In this document: positions 47,817 through 58,655 of the stretch, one piece after another | How positions within the stretch are numbered: position 1 is the stretch's first letter | Layout of the letters: each line of letters starts with the position of its first letter | NCBI RefSeq assembly: GCF_018873765.1 | Contig: NC_057918.1 | Location: 10,114,862 to 10,178,861 of the forward strand | Source of the DNA: Telopea speciosissima | Lineage: Eukaryota; Streptophyta; Magnoliopsida; Proteales; Proteaceae | Direction of reading: 5' to 3' | Length of the DNA: 64,000 nt | Translations under genes and position numbers: made by a program | Notes under the pieces: generated by a model | Databases searched by the model: none | Seen by the model: the letters and a program-made list of their open reading frames with translations, nothing else | Told to the model about the DNA's origin: nothing

Positions 47817-47960
47817 GTTTAGCACCTAGGAAGTGCCCAAGGGGCATCCAAGGGTTGCGCTGTGCCACACACATCTCGGTGCATACTAGGGATGTGTGTG
47901 GTGCAATCCAAAGGTTGGATACTTCCTGGGCATGCTGGGCTCCTTGGAGAGGAGCTCTAT
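47817..47960. repeat. Foldback MITE near the start of duplication unit 2
   Basis: It shares gctgtgccacacacatc and gatgtgtgtggtgcaatcc with the elements at 16089-16230 and 15876-15998, and its two halves are inverted. Unit 1 lacks it at the matching position, so it inserted after the duplication. Confidence 0.6.
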
Positions 47961-48013
47961 TCTATAAGCTCCTCGATGTTGTCATGTATTTCTATTGGTA
48001 TTTTTTTATTTTT

Positions 48014-49291
48014 GGATAATTTACACATATCACCCCTAAAGTTTGACAAAAGGATAATTTTATCCCACAATTTTGGAAAATTCTACGTACCCTCATGAGG
48101 TATGCAAACGGTAACAAATAAGTCCATTCCGTCAATTTATGACTAATACTGTTAAAAATACAATGTGAATTATAGAAATTGCCCTTGCAAGGAAAAAAAA
48201 AAAAAAAAAGTTAGATACCCTCACAATTAGATAATAAAACAATGTCAAATCCATCGGTTAGGGTTTGAAAAAGGGAAAGAAATCTCGCCGAGAATCGCCG
48301 GACCACCACAGTTAGGGCAGATGATGTTCCTCAACGCCGCTTGCAGACGAAAGTTCTCATTCTTCAGGTTCTCATTCTCTGCTCTAAGCATCACATTATC
48401 AATTCGGTCTTGCTGTGCCTGTACAAACACCACCAATACACGCAAAAGGGTCAACTCAAATGGGTAAAGCTCGCCATGGAAGAGGAAGAATGTGAATCAC
48501 CCAGTACAGGCGGTAGGATTTAATGCGCACCCTCTGCGCAAATTAATGATCCTCTCCTACTACAGTGTACAGTGCGCCAGTTTTTGGCGCTAAAGGTAAA
48601 ATGGTACGTAAGCACTGAATACGTTACGTTCCTTCCCATCCTGGAGAACCGAAACCAATGCGGCCAAGGCTTCCGTGTTCATTCTAGCAGCAGTCATAAA
48701 TATGGGGAAGGAGCAGGTTAAACGGTACAGAGAGTGTGAAAGAATACTACTGTGCGCACCTTCATCTGTGTCCGCCGGTTTTGAAACCAGAACTTAACTT
48801 GACGCGGTTTCAGGCCGAGTTCTTGGCTCAGTTTCTGCCTCTGCTTATCATCCGGGTGTTGACATTCCTTAAACAACCTAACATTTCCAACCCCCCCCCC
48901 CCCCTCTAAAAAAAAAAAAAACTTTTGAATGCTCTGCTAAAATGAATGGAAGCTCCCAATTTTAATGGTTTTTTCCGTGAATGTATGTATAGCCATGGTG
49001 ATAGTTATGGATATAGACTTTCTTATCATCTAATTGTGAGTATTTGGATACTTGTAACTCATCTTTTTCAATCGATTTGGGAAAAATGAGTTGCAGGTTT
49101 TTTTTTTAATTTTTTTTATAAGGGCAATTTTGATAATTTACATTATATTTTTAACGATATTAGTCATAAATTGACGGAATGGATTTATTTATTACCGTTT
49201 ATAAATCTCAAGAGGTACATAGAATTTTTCAAAATTGGGGGATAAAATTATTCTTTCATCAAACCTCAGGGATGGTATGTATAAATTACCC
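48014..49291. mobile_element. Pack-MULE carrying an HD-ZIP IV gene fragment
   Basis: The left TIR begins ggataatttacacatatcac and the right TIR, reverse complemented, begins gggtaatttatacataccat. They stay alignable for about 190 bases (48014-48205 against 49100-49291). An exact 9-bp duplication, tttattttt, flanks the element (48005-48013 and 49292-49300); the sequence is AT-rich, so some chance match is possible. There is no transposase. The interior carries two minus-strand exon pieces of an HD-ZIP IV homeobox gene with the intron between them retained, showing capture of genomic DNA. It sits 0.8-2.1 kb upstream of transporter copy 2 and is absent from the matching place in unit 1. Confidence 0.88.
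48270..48877 (-). pseudogene. Captured HD-ZIP IV fragment (homeodomain end and leucine zipper)
   Basis: A homeodomain exon (48877-48760) reads [20 protein letters not shown], then [19 protein letters not shown], helix 3 of a plant HD-ZIP IV homeodomain, and ends in a good donor (ATGAAG|GTGCGC). After an intron of about 340 bases, the next exon (48418 to about 48270) reads AQQDRIDNVMLRAENENLKN then ENFRLQAALRNIICPNCGGP, the zipper-loop-zipper with its CxxC, and breaks off after LGEISF. In intact genes these two exons are joined exactly this way. The DNA-binding N-terminus, START domain and the rest are absent, so no working HD-ZIP protein is possible. The pieces are in good frame, so capture is not very old. 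Confidence 0.88.
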
Positions 49292-50123
49292 TTTATTTTT
49301 TTATGAAATGTAATCACACAATCCACACACCAATCCCAAAAAGTTAACCATTTCTATTGGTATTTTTGACCGTCTGAAATTGATTTTTTGACTTAGTGGT
49401 TTGGTTTCGATCTGACCTATTATTAGTATTAGCCCAACCCGGTTCATCCTGACCTAAACCTGATGAACCGACCGATTGAGTTGGAGTTGCTCACATTTTC
49501 TTTTAGATCGACTGACAAGTGACAATCATCTTTGCTTTTTATCCAAAAACAAAAAGACAACTAGACAATCATCTTTGCTGTCCCTTATCCAAAAAAAAAA
49601 CATCTTTGCTGTCCTCATTTTTTTTGTCTTGTGGGATTGAGATGCGGGCAGCTGGCTACCCTACCGTTGACGATACCGACCTAACAAAAGAAAAGGCGTT
49701 TCTATAAACAGTGATAAGATTTGGTTTATTGAAGGGAAGAAATACTAGTATGACAAAAAGTTTATACAGCAAGTACTAGTATCAATTTTTATTTTTGGTA
49801 AAACTTGCAGAAAATCAATTCGGGGTAGTGAATCTGATAAAAAAAGAAAAAAAAAAGGTTCTCAAAGTGAAGAAGCAAGACTGAATACGTACCGTAGAAG
49901 CGGAAGCTGCGGCTGCTGAACTGCAGAAGATTTCGAACTACTAAAAAAACATCTTTTTTTTGTTTTTTTTTTTTCTCTCTCTCTCATAGGTATTCCGGTA
50001 AATAGATTGCATGCATTAATGGAGAAACATAGAGGGTCGTTGCCTCACGAGTTCAGATCTGCTACTCACTGGGGTTGGTAAGCTGAAGAGTAGAAGGCAG
50101 AGCTTAAGGTTGGGAAGAGAAAG

Positions 50124-53100
50124 ATGAACACCAGGAACAAATGGGTAGCAACCGTCGCAAGCATATGGATCCAGTGCACCAGTGGCTCCTCCTACGCCTT
50201 CGGTATTTATTCACCCGTCCTGAAATCCAGTCAGAATTACGACCAGTCCACCCTCGATTTCATTGCGGTCTTCAAAGATATTGGAGCTAACGTTGGTCTT
50301 CTCTCCGGCCTACTTTATGCCGCCGTCGCAATCCCTTCTTCACCTTCTCATTCTTCTTCTTCTTCATCATCATCGTCATCTCCTTCTTCCTCCTATTATG
50401 GGATTGGTGGGCCATGGGTTGTTCATGCGGCCGGAGCGATCCAGTGCTTTATTGGTTACTTCTTTATGTGGCTTTCGGTCATCGGATTCATTCCTCGCTC
50501 GCCTGTCCCGCTCATGTGCTTCTTCATGTTTCTTGCAGCTCATGCTCAGACCTTCTTCAACACTGCCAATGTCGTCACAGGTGTTCAAAACTTCCCTGAT
50601 TATAGTGGCACCATCGTCGGCGTCATGAAGGTCCGTCTCTTCAAATTTTTTTTTTTTTTGGGTTTGGTTTCGTTTTTCTGTTAATATACATAGGTTGTAA
50701 TTTCTGACTTTCTGTACATTAGTGTTAATGCTAGCATGGTAGTTGCAACTGTAATGTTGATTTTCTCTCTCTCTCATTATGTATGCTCTTGTATAAATAA
50801 CCCATTCTACAATAATGAAATACAAACAGAGATTTACAATTCATAACAGTTTCCTGGTGGAGGATCTAATTGGTTTGATAGGCTGTCAATAAATTGTGCC
50901 AATCCTTGTAATTCAAACTGATGAAGCATATCCATGCACGAATTCATGTTGCGATTCCAGAGAAATTTGATGGGTTCAAGCTTAAATTTGAGGAGATTCC
51001 ATTTCTATTATTTTCGAGCTCCCGCTTAGAACCTTGCATCATAAATCTTACAATATCTGATTATTTTTACTCTCTGTTCTTATGTAGTGGCTTTGCCACG
51101 ACAGTTTGTACTCCTAATTCATTGTGTATCTTTTTCTTGCCCAACTTATTCTGTTCCCAGTTCCTAGCTGCTGAAAACAGGAAAACAAGTCATTTTTCAC
51201 ACCTGTCTTTTACTGGAATGATTTCTCTTGCTGGACTTGTCTATTGATAATTAGTATCTGCAAAATAGTGTCTTGAAGAGCATTGCTCACCTTACAAAGA
51301 CCACCCTTTGGTGTAGGTTGTTTGAGGCCCAGTTTTGTTAGTGACTCTTAGTGATCCTGTAGTGGCTCCAATCAGAGGTTCATAAGAAATGGTCAAGGCT
51401 TCATAATTAAAGTCTCTGGTAATTTTGCTTCATCTCCGTGATTCAAATGAAGTGGATTCTGATGCTTGACAGTTGACAACCATGTTTCAGTATTGCATCA
51501 AGTGTTTGCTCATTAGGCTACTTGCACATTGGATGGTCCTTGGCATGTGAAGTTATGTTTGTATTTCCATTAAGTGTTTGCTTTGTAGTCTTTTAATACA
51601 TTAAAGGGGCCTTGAAGTCTGACACATGATCAGCATGTTAAGTCATTTGGTTGCAGTACTAACCATGTTTCAAAAGGCTGCTTTTTAGGTATTTCAAGAG
51701 CCCCAATTTATGTAGTTACATATCATCAACAATGTCTGGTACTTTATAAATTCTAGCATTGGTAACAATTTGCTGAGAGGGTGCCCATCATGGCTGAGGC
51801 CATCATCTGTCACTGATGTGGCATTACCCAGAGATTTATCAGATTTTAACTAGTATCTTTTTAAGGTTTTGAGTTTGCTGATAGTTTATGGAATGCATTT
51901 TGCCAACTCTGTTAAACTAAAAGCACAGGATATGTGATGTATTTTATGATACTTATCAAACTACTGATTGATCAATATGTTCGTTTACCAGGTCTCTGTC
52001 TTGAAATTTACTTTCATGCCTCTATTTGATTACTGAGACCTTGTGTGGGTCTTTGAAGTGCTAATTTTTTAAACAGTGCTAATCAACTTTCTCTATTAGG
52101 GCTTTCTTGGTCTGAGTGGAGCAATACTAATTCAAGTTTATGACACAATATTTGAGGGAAATCCAAGCTCTTTTCTTCTCATGCTTGCACTGTTACCAAC
52201 CATTGTCCCCTTCATACTCATGTCTCTTGTGAGAATCTATCATACCAACACAGGAAATGACAAGAAGCACTTGAATGATTTCTCAGTTATTGCTCTTGTT
52301 ACTGCTGCTTATCTTATGGTCATAATTATTTTGGAAAACATCGTAAGTCTCAAATTGTGGGCACGCATACTCACATTTATAGTCCTCCTCCTTTTGCTTG
52401 CCTCCCATCTTAGCATTGCAATCCGAGCCCAGTTGAGAGATAGCCAAAGTTTAGTGCAGACTTCATCACTTGAGAGGACCCGAGATCCTGTTGGTTATCA
52501 TGAGGTTCCCAGTGATGTGGATAAAAAATTGATTACCAATGATAAGAAGAAAATTCTAGGGGAAGAAGACTTGAATCTCTTGCAAGCCATGCGCACAGGG
52601 AACTTCTGGATGCTGTTCATTGCCATGGCATGTGGTATGGGCTCGGGACTGGCCACTGTAAATAACATCAGCCAAATAGGAGGATCTCTTGGTTATAGTA
52701 GCGTGGAGACGAGTACTTTGGTTTCTCTGTGGAGCATCTGGAATTTTCTTGGCCGTTTTGTAGCTGGGTATGTATCTGATTATTTCCTGCATCTGAGAGG
52801 TTGGTCAAGGCCATTATTCATGATCATTACTCTAGCATCCATGAGCATTGGCCATGTAGTGATTGCCTCTGGGCTGCCTGGGGCTCTATATGCTGGCTCA
52901 GTATTGGTGGGTGTTTGTTATGGTTCACAGTGGTCATTGATGCCAACCATCACCTCAGAGATATTTGGTGTTCGGCATATGGGCACCATATTCAACACCA
53001 TCTCCATTGCAAGTCCAGTTGGATCTTATATTCTATCTGTGAGGGTAGTTGGGTATATTTATGACAAAGAAACATCTGCTGGTGGGAGCAGATGCAGTGG

Positions 53101-53257
53101 AACTCACTGCTTTATGTTATCATTTTTCATTATGGCGTCGGTTACCCTTATGGGGTCTGTTGTTGCCTTCGGATTGTTCTTGAGGACAAGAAAGTTTTAT
53201 AAACTGGTTATATGCAGAAGACTACAACATTTTGCAAGCCATGAGGAGGGAATTTGA
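50124..53257 (+). CDS. Nodulin-like / MFS transporter, copy 2
   Basis: Exon 1 50124-50630 (169 codons) and exon 2 52100-53257 (386 codons with stop) join as in copy 1, giving 554 residues. The layout is the same: nodulin-like N-terminal domain, about 12 membrane segments and a C-terminal MFS half. Exon 1 differs from copy 1 at about 15 residues and has a longer serine tract (about 9 extra residues, encoded near 50350-50392, in the loop before GGPWVVH). Exon 2 differs at only about 7 of 385 residues. A short LTR lies in its intron. The Pack-MULE lies in its 5' flank and may affect expression. Function and substrate are as uncertain as for copy 1. Confidence 0.92.
50679..50848 (+). mobile_element. 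Short solo LTR (TRIM-like) in the intron of copy 2
   Basis: A 170-bp insertion absent from copy 1 begins tgttaatatacatagg and ends ttcataaca, the TG...CA ends of an LTR. It carries a TATA-like gtataaata and an AATAATGAAATACAA-like 3' signal. The flanks ttttc and gtttc fit a 5-bp target duplication with one change. No internal domain is present, so this is a solo LTR, younger than the gene duplication. Confidence 0.6.
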
Positions 53258-53269
53258 TTGCTGGTTGAG

Positions 53270-53467
53270 GATAAGAACCACAACAATGTTCCTCTTATAG
53301 CCTTATTGTCAACTAGTCAATGTTATGTATTGTGCGATAATAACCACAACAATGTTCCTCTTATAGCCGTATTGTCAACTAGTCAATGTTATGTATTGTG
53401 CGATAATAACCACAACAATGTTCCTCTTATAGCCTTATTGTCTACTAATCAATGTTATATATTGTGC
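53270..53467 (+). repeat. 66-bp tandem repeat, three units, after the copy 2 stop
   Basis: Three units begin at 53270, 53336 and 53402, each with gataa.aaccacaacaatg at the start and tatgtattgtgc or similar at the end. Copy 1 has one unit. The array begins 13 bases after the stop codon, in the likely 3' UTR. The open frame through it is a consequence of the 66-base (22-codon) period. Confidence 0.85.
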
Positions 53468-54469
53468 GGAGATTCACTTCTCACACGTCTTTCTTGTATG
53501 TTCTTCCTTATTTACATATATAACAATATGTAATTTTTATGGTTCTTATTCCTTTCGGTTAATTCATCTCAGCATTCTATTTTGGTTATTTATTTGAAAT
53601 GCATGTTTAAAGATTTGCCTAACATTTCACTGTACAAAGCATGCTACTCTTATGATCATCTTTGTGTTCCCTTTTTCTTTCCTCATTCCATTTAGTGTGT
53701 TTGACTAAGAGTCCTTACAAACGCACTTGCCATTGCAATGGATGGAGACATGGCATGGGCTAGCTGATCGAGATTTTCACCAGGTTTGTGGGGTTTCATT
53801 TTTCTGCTCTATTTGGGAAGAAGAAACATTGGTTGATAATGTTTTCAACTAGCCATTAGATTTCTATAAACCTTGCGATTTTCATATCTACTGTTAAAAG
53901 CCCTTTAAGGTATGAATATTTTGGAATGTAAGGCACTATTAGTAGTTGAAATGGATGTAATGTTTTTCTGCTAGTGGTGACGTGAGGAACTGGAGGGTAT
54001 TGTGGTATCTTTTTGTTGTTTTTACTGGATTTGAAGTGGTTTTTCGTCCTAGTCCACTGTCTCCAACTCTTCTTGTCTATCAGGGAATTAACAGAGCATG
54101 GTTCTTCACCCACCTATATTGATTCACATAGCCAATAAAAGGGGAAAGGGAGGTAAAAAGGTAAAAAAGTAAAAGCCCAATACAACATAATGTACCCACA
54201 CCCAAAATACCCTTATTACATAAACTCCTAACACATTTAGTTGTTGGAGAACAGACTCTCCATGCCTATGTTTTATTTATCAATTTGACGATTGAACTTA
54301 CAGATTTTGATCTATCAGGTTGTGTACTGAGCATAATGTTTAGCTCTAAACCACAAGTAATTGACATTTTTATTTTCTTTCATTAGATTTATTCATTTGT
54401 ATGAGAAATTGACAGGTCTATTTACTCCTTCTATTCAATGCTTGCTAATCTGCCAGTGATTTGTTGTTA

Positions 54470-54600
54470 TGTTGCAATGTAACCATTTCTATTCGGGACT
54501 CTCTGAAATTTCTCAATGAAATACTGAGAAACACAAGAAGTTTGGCTGCGGTTGCTGGTTTATCTGGAAATTTTACTATTTGCAAGATTCTAACCAACCG
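54470..54600 (+). other. Coding-like strip at the end of duplication unit 2
   Basis: This is the counterpart of 47655-47775: SIRDSLKFLNEILRNTRSLA then AVAGLSG before the frame shifts. See that entry. Identity unknown. Confidence 0.25.
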
Positions 54601-56138
54601 AGCTGAAAAACACAAGAAGTTTAGCTGTGGTTGCATGTTTATCTTGAATCTTACAATGTGCAATGCTTCTAGCCAGCCATGGAATTACATGTTCTCATAG
54701 CTACCATATTTCCTTGTGTGTAGGATATTTATATTATGCATTTATGTTTTAAGTTAGTTCATCTGAGCTCTTCTGAATAGTAGTCGTTTTTCATTGGAAA
54801 CATTGTCAGGAGCAATTTATTGGTCAGGATATTAAACACATTTCCTTCTTTCTTGAAAGCCAAAGTACAATTTATGCATGTAAATCAACAAGTGGTAAGA
54901 ATGCATTTCACTTTTGTCCTCGGTTTACAAATGGTAAGTGTTTGGTCAACTTCCAGATCGAAAGTCGGGAAGAACCACCGGAGGAATTTTTCAACTAATG
55001 TTGAGCATTTTACACCATAGTTGTGACTTTTAAGCATCCTTCTACCATCCGATGCTAAACAAATTTTATTTTCAGGTAAATACACCATTGGTGGCATGTG
55101 ACTGTTTGTTACATAGAAGGTCATTATCCAATTAGCAAAGTCTTAAGGATTTATGATGAACATATATGGATCGAGAGAGTTACAAAGAAGTGATCTTGTG
55201 AGCCAGAAAGTACCTTGGTAATAATACTTTTAAAACCACAACCTAGTTTGCACACTCATAACACTCATTTCTCTCTCATCTGAATGCTCTGGGTTTGCTG
55301 TTGTGTGTATGTATGGGTTCAAATGAGTTTCTTAATTTGAAGATCTTGGTTATCCTTCTCAATTTTCAGAAAGTCTCATGGGAAGAAGTTGGTAATGCTA
55401 CACGCAAGGGCAAAATGGCAGTTAGTGTTAGAACTGGGGAACTGGAGGAGATAAAGATTCACCTCTACCCCACAAAAAAATAAAAAAAATAAAAAAAATT
55501 AAAGGATTTGTTGGATGGGCAGGAAGAAGCAGCTCTCAGTGCAGAGAGGAATTAAAGTTTTCGTCACTCCCCTAGGGTATTTGTACAGAATAATTTCAAA
55601 ACCTATGGTAGATATTTTTACAGTCCAAAGAAAAAACTCCCGTCTTAATTAAAACTGTTTTCTGAATTAAGTTGCAATTCTTGAATAGGTCCACTAGGCT
55701 TGAAACTTGAGATGTGAGCAAGGGTCGTCGGTGTAGGAAGCCCTTCTTATGTGGGCCATGCGGAGAAAGCGAAGAGGGTAATATTTACCTCTAACCCTCC
55801 AATTTTACATGTAGCTCAAAAGACTTATGGAGGAGGACGACCCTGGCTGGATGGGTCTCCTCGCTCGGTTCCACTCCCAGGTTTGAAGCCCGAAACCATC
55901 CTGGTTAAGGAAAGACTTTTGGGTAAGCAGTGAGCTGATCATCCTCGACGAAGAAGCTCTCTGTTAGATTATGGGTTATATGCCATACATGTAAGTCCTT
56001 ATAACTTAGACTATACTCCGAGTTTCAAGATAAGAAAGTAAGTAATGTTCTTGAAACAATGGTTCCTGTAATCTCTTCTATACATTCATTTTAAATCGGG
56101 TAAATTTACCCTATTTAAAAAAAATAAAATTTTAAATA
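54601..56138. other. Intergenic region without a recognisable gene
   Basis: Short frames here do not resemble known proteins. A GC-richer strip near 55735-55940 has a mostly open plus frame (MGHAEKAKRVIFTSNPPI and on), possibly repeat-derived. Otherwise I see nothing. Confidence 0.45.
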
Positions 56139-56517
56139 GAGTAAATTATACGTCACCCTTTGGTTTTCAAAAGAAATTCAAATCACCCCCTGTATTAGAC
56201 CCCAATATGACAAATTAGCCTCTATCGTTAGTTTTATGCTGTTAACTGATGATGTCAACAATTTAAATAAATTTAAATCCCTAAACTACCCTTGACATCT
56301 AAACATAGATTTTGAAGGGTAGTGTTGTTTAGATGTCAAGGGTAGTGTTGTAAATTTAATTATAATGTTTTAATATAAGGGTAAAATAGTCCTTTCACAC
56401 CAATAACTAATAGCAAACTAACACCGTTACTATAGAGGGGGACGGATGAGTATTTTCAAAAACTAGGGGGTGATTTGAGTTTCGTTTGAAAACCAGGGGG
56501 TGACGTGTAATTTACCC
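56139..56517. mobile_element. MULE-type MITE
   Basis: The left end gagtaaattatacgtcaccc and right end (reverse complement gggtaaattacacgtcaccc) are inverted and stay similar for about 75 bases, including tcaaatcaccccct. The termini resemble those of the MULEs at 34945 and 48014. No convincing 9-bp target duplication was found, perhaps because the flanks have decayed. There is no coding capacity. Confidence 0.65.
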
Positions 56518-57738
56518 TTTGTCACATAGATAAATGATGTGGTTATTTTGACCATTGGATAGAGAGGTAATCTTATAGACTATTCAAGCTAAGTGTGCCA
56601 CATTTCAATGCCTTATTCAATCAAATACCTTTTCATTTATTGACATGTGTCTTCATGTATGTCTCTATGCACTTTATACTATGATCGCTACCATGCACTT
56701 TCCCATAGTTTGGATTTTCCAGGAGCCATCTGACAAACTATGATAAGGCTGTGCAACTTGACGCGTGAGTAGGGAGACTAGGGTTCACAAAATTTGGTCC
56801 CATATATATGATTTGCCAAATGACAATTCTTAGAATTTAAAATGGATGTGTAAGAAAGGTTACTATCAGGACAGTGGACTCCCAAACTTCTTTTTCCAAA
56901 GTGAAGTATGTGTTAGATTGTTAAGCGTAGATATGCTCTTTCCCTAGTTATCTATGTCTAAGAAATGAGATAAATGAAAGTTTTCATTTTTGTGAATCTA
57001 ACCTGTGGCGGCATTTTAAATTTATGGGTAAATTATATCTGAGGTATCTAATGTTTAAGGAGTTTAAGGTACCTAAAGTCTTAAAAACTACATTTGGGGA
57101 ACCCAAACACAAAACAATATTAAAAAGATGTAAATATGACGACGAAATGATCAAAATGCCTCAAGTTCTTATATTTATCAAAAAGATTTCAATTGGCAAC
57201 ATCACATTTTTATTTTTTCCTAACCTTTGATGGATTAAAGCCGTCCATAGAACATTTTAAATCATGACACAACCTAATTTAAGATCACACTAGTAATAAC
57301 TCAAAATTTTTTAATTTGAAGGATAGCATTCAACCACAATGTTATTATATTTTTAAATGTTTGATTTGTATTGTGATTGATCAGTTAATATTTTAAATCA
57401 TAACAAATACACTGGTACAACCTGATCTAAGATTAGACCATCAAATGAAAAAAATATATATAATTCAAATGTTATATTTTGGCATGTTTAGAATTTTGAT
57501 TTGTATCATAACCATTCATTTAACATTTTAAATCATAACAAATATAATACTAATGTCTGATATATGATCGGATCACCAAAAATATCCAATCATATGATTG
57601 AAATACCGATTGCAAGATACAAAATCAAATCATAGATCAGTTGTAATGCTTTTCATGATCCAATTATAAATCAATCGGTACTATTGTATTAAAGATGCTA
57701 AATGAAATCAAAGATCTAAAAATGCCAAAATATGTTTG

Positions 57739-57774
<36 letters not shown>

Positions 57775-57776
<2 letters not shown>

Positions 57777-57943
57777 GAAAAAGTTCTCCGTACGGGAGTG
57801 TGGCCTACGCCACTACTTCCATGAGTCTATCTCTCTCCTCCTCATGTGAAAAGACACCTCTGCCCCCTTGTTTTAAGGAGGAGAGAGATAGACACATGGG
57901 AGTGCTGGCGTAGGCCACACTCCCGTACAGAAAACTGCTTCCC
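57775..57943. repeat. Foldback MITE inserted in a TA repeat
   Basis: The left arm starts gggaaaaagttctccgtacg and the right arm, reverse complemented, starts gggaagcagttttctgtacg. Both then share ggagtgtggcctacgcca with few changes. The element sits between (TA)n runs (57742-57774 and 57944-57966), so the target was TA-rich and the duplication cannot be sized. Confidence 0.7.
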
Positions 57944-58424
57944 TATATATATATATATATATATATCTTTTAGAATTTCATGATGGTTTGATCTTTAGAT
58001 CAGGTTGTAAAATTGTGTTTGTCATGATTTGAAATACTAATTGAGCAGTCATGATTCAAATCACAATGTTAACAATGTTAAAACATTATGGTTAAATCTC
58101 ATCCTTTTAATTACAATCTTTTTATGCAATGATTTAAAATTCTACATGAACGGCCATGATCCAAATCAAAGTAATAATATATATAAATGTGATGGTGAAC
58201 TATTTCTTCCAAATTAGAATCTTTCTAGTAGATACAAGAACTTGGACCATTTTATCATTTCATCATCATATGTTAATATACATCTTGTTTGTGCTTGGGT
58301 ATCCCAAACATAGTTTCTCTAACTTAAAATGTGTTAAATGTGGTTCAGAAATGAAGGTGTGGTAGTAGTAGTTCAGAATTGAAGGTCATCAGTCATTTAA
58401 TAAAAACCTTTTGCCTTGGTTTCT

Positions 58425-58655
58425 TCATTTATGCTGGTGATGCCTTGGTGGTGGTGCAGTGTTGTTGCTTCTGCTACTGCCGCAGCTAGCCCATATAACA
58501 AACAACCACAGCAATCCAATGTGGAAGGAAACAAAGGCATTAGTTTGTAGCTGCATCATTTGAATTTGAACTCTGAAGAGACCTTTTTTTTTTCTGCAAC
58601 ACTTCATTTCTGGTGCTATGCTTCTATTGTATTGCCTATCTTCTTCTGTCTGCAT
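58425..58655 (-). other. Small frame with a hydrophobic segment
   Basis: On the minus strand, from an internal ATG the frame reads MMQLQTNAFVSFHIGLLWLF then VIWASCGSSRSNNTAPPPRH and ends HQHK. A hydrophobic core followed by a polar tail could be a signal peptide of a small secreted protein. I see no known peptide-hormone motif at its C-terminus. It could equally be chance. Confidence 0.2.

Larger units (their letters stand above)
47787..54597 (+). repeat. Tandem duplication, unit 2
   Basis: This is the second copy, longer because it received a foldback MITE (47817-47960), a Pack-MULE (48014-49291), a short LTR (50679-50848), extra 66-bp repeats (53270-53467) and about 180 bp near 54140-54320. 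Homology to unit 1 ends near 54597, at the point matching the end of unit 1. Confidence 0.8.

Noticed and set aside
48270-48877. A functional HD-ZIP IV gene or a retrocopy
   Set aside because: Only two exon pieces are present, bounded by MULE TIRs, and the intron is retained, so it is neither a complete gene nor a processed copy.
53258-53533. 91-codon plus frame after the transporter copy 2 stop
   Set aside because: It runs through the 66-bp tandem repeat, whose period is a multiple of three; the frame is a by-product of the repeat.
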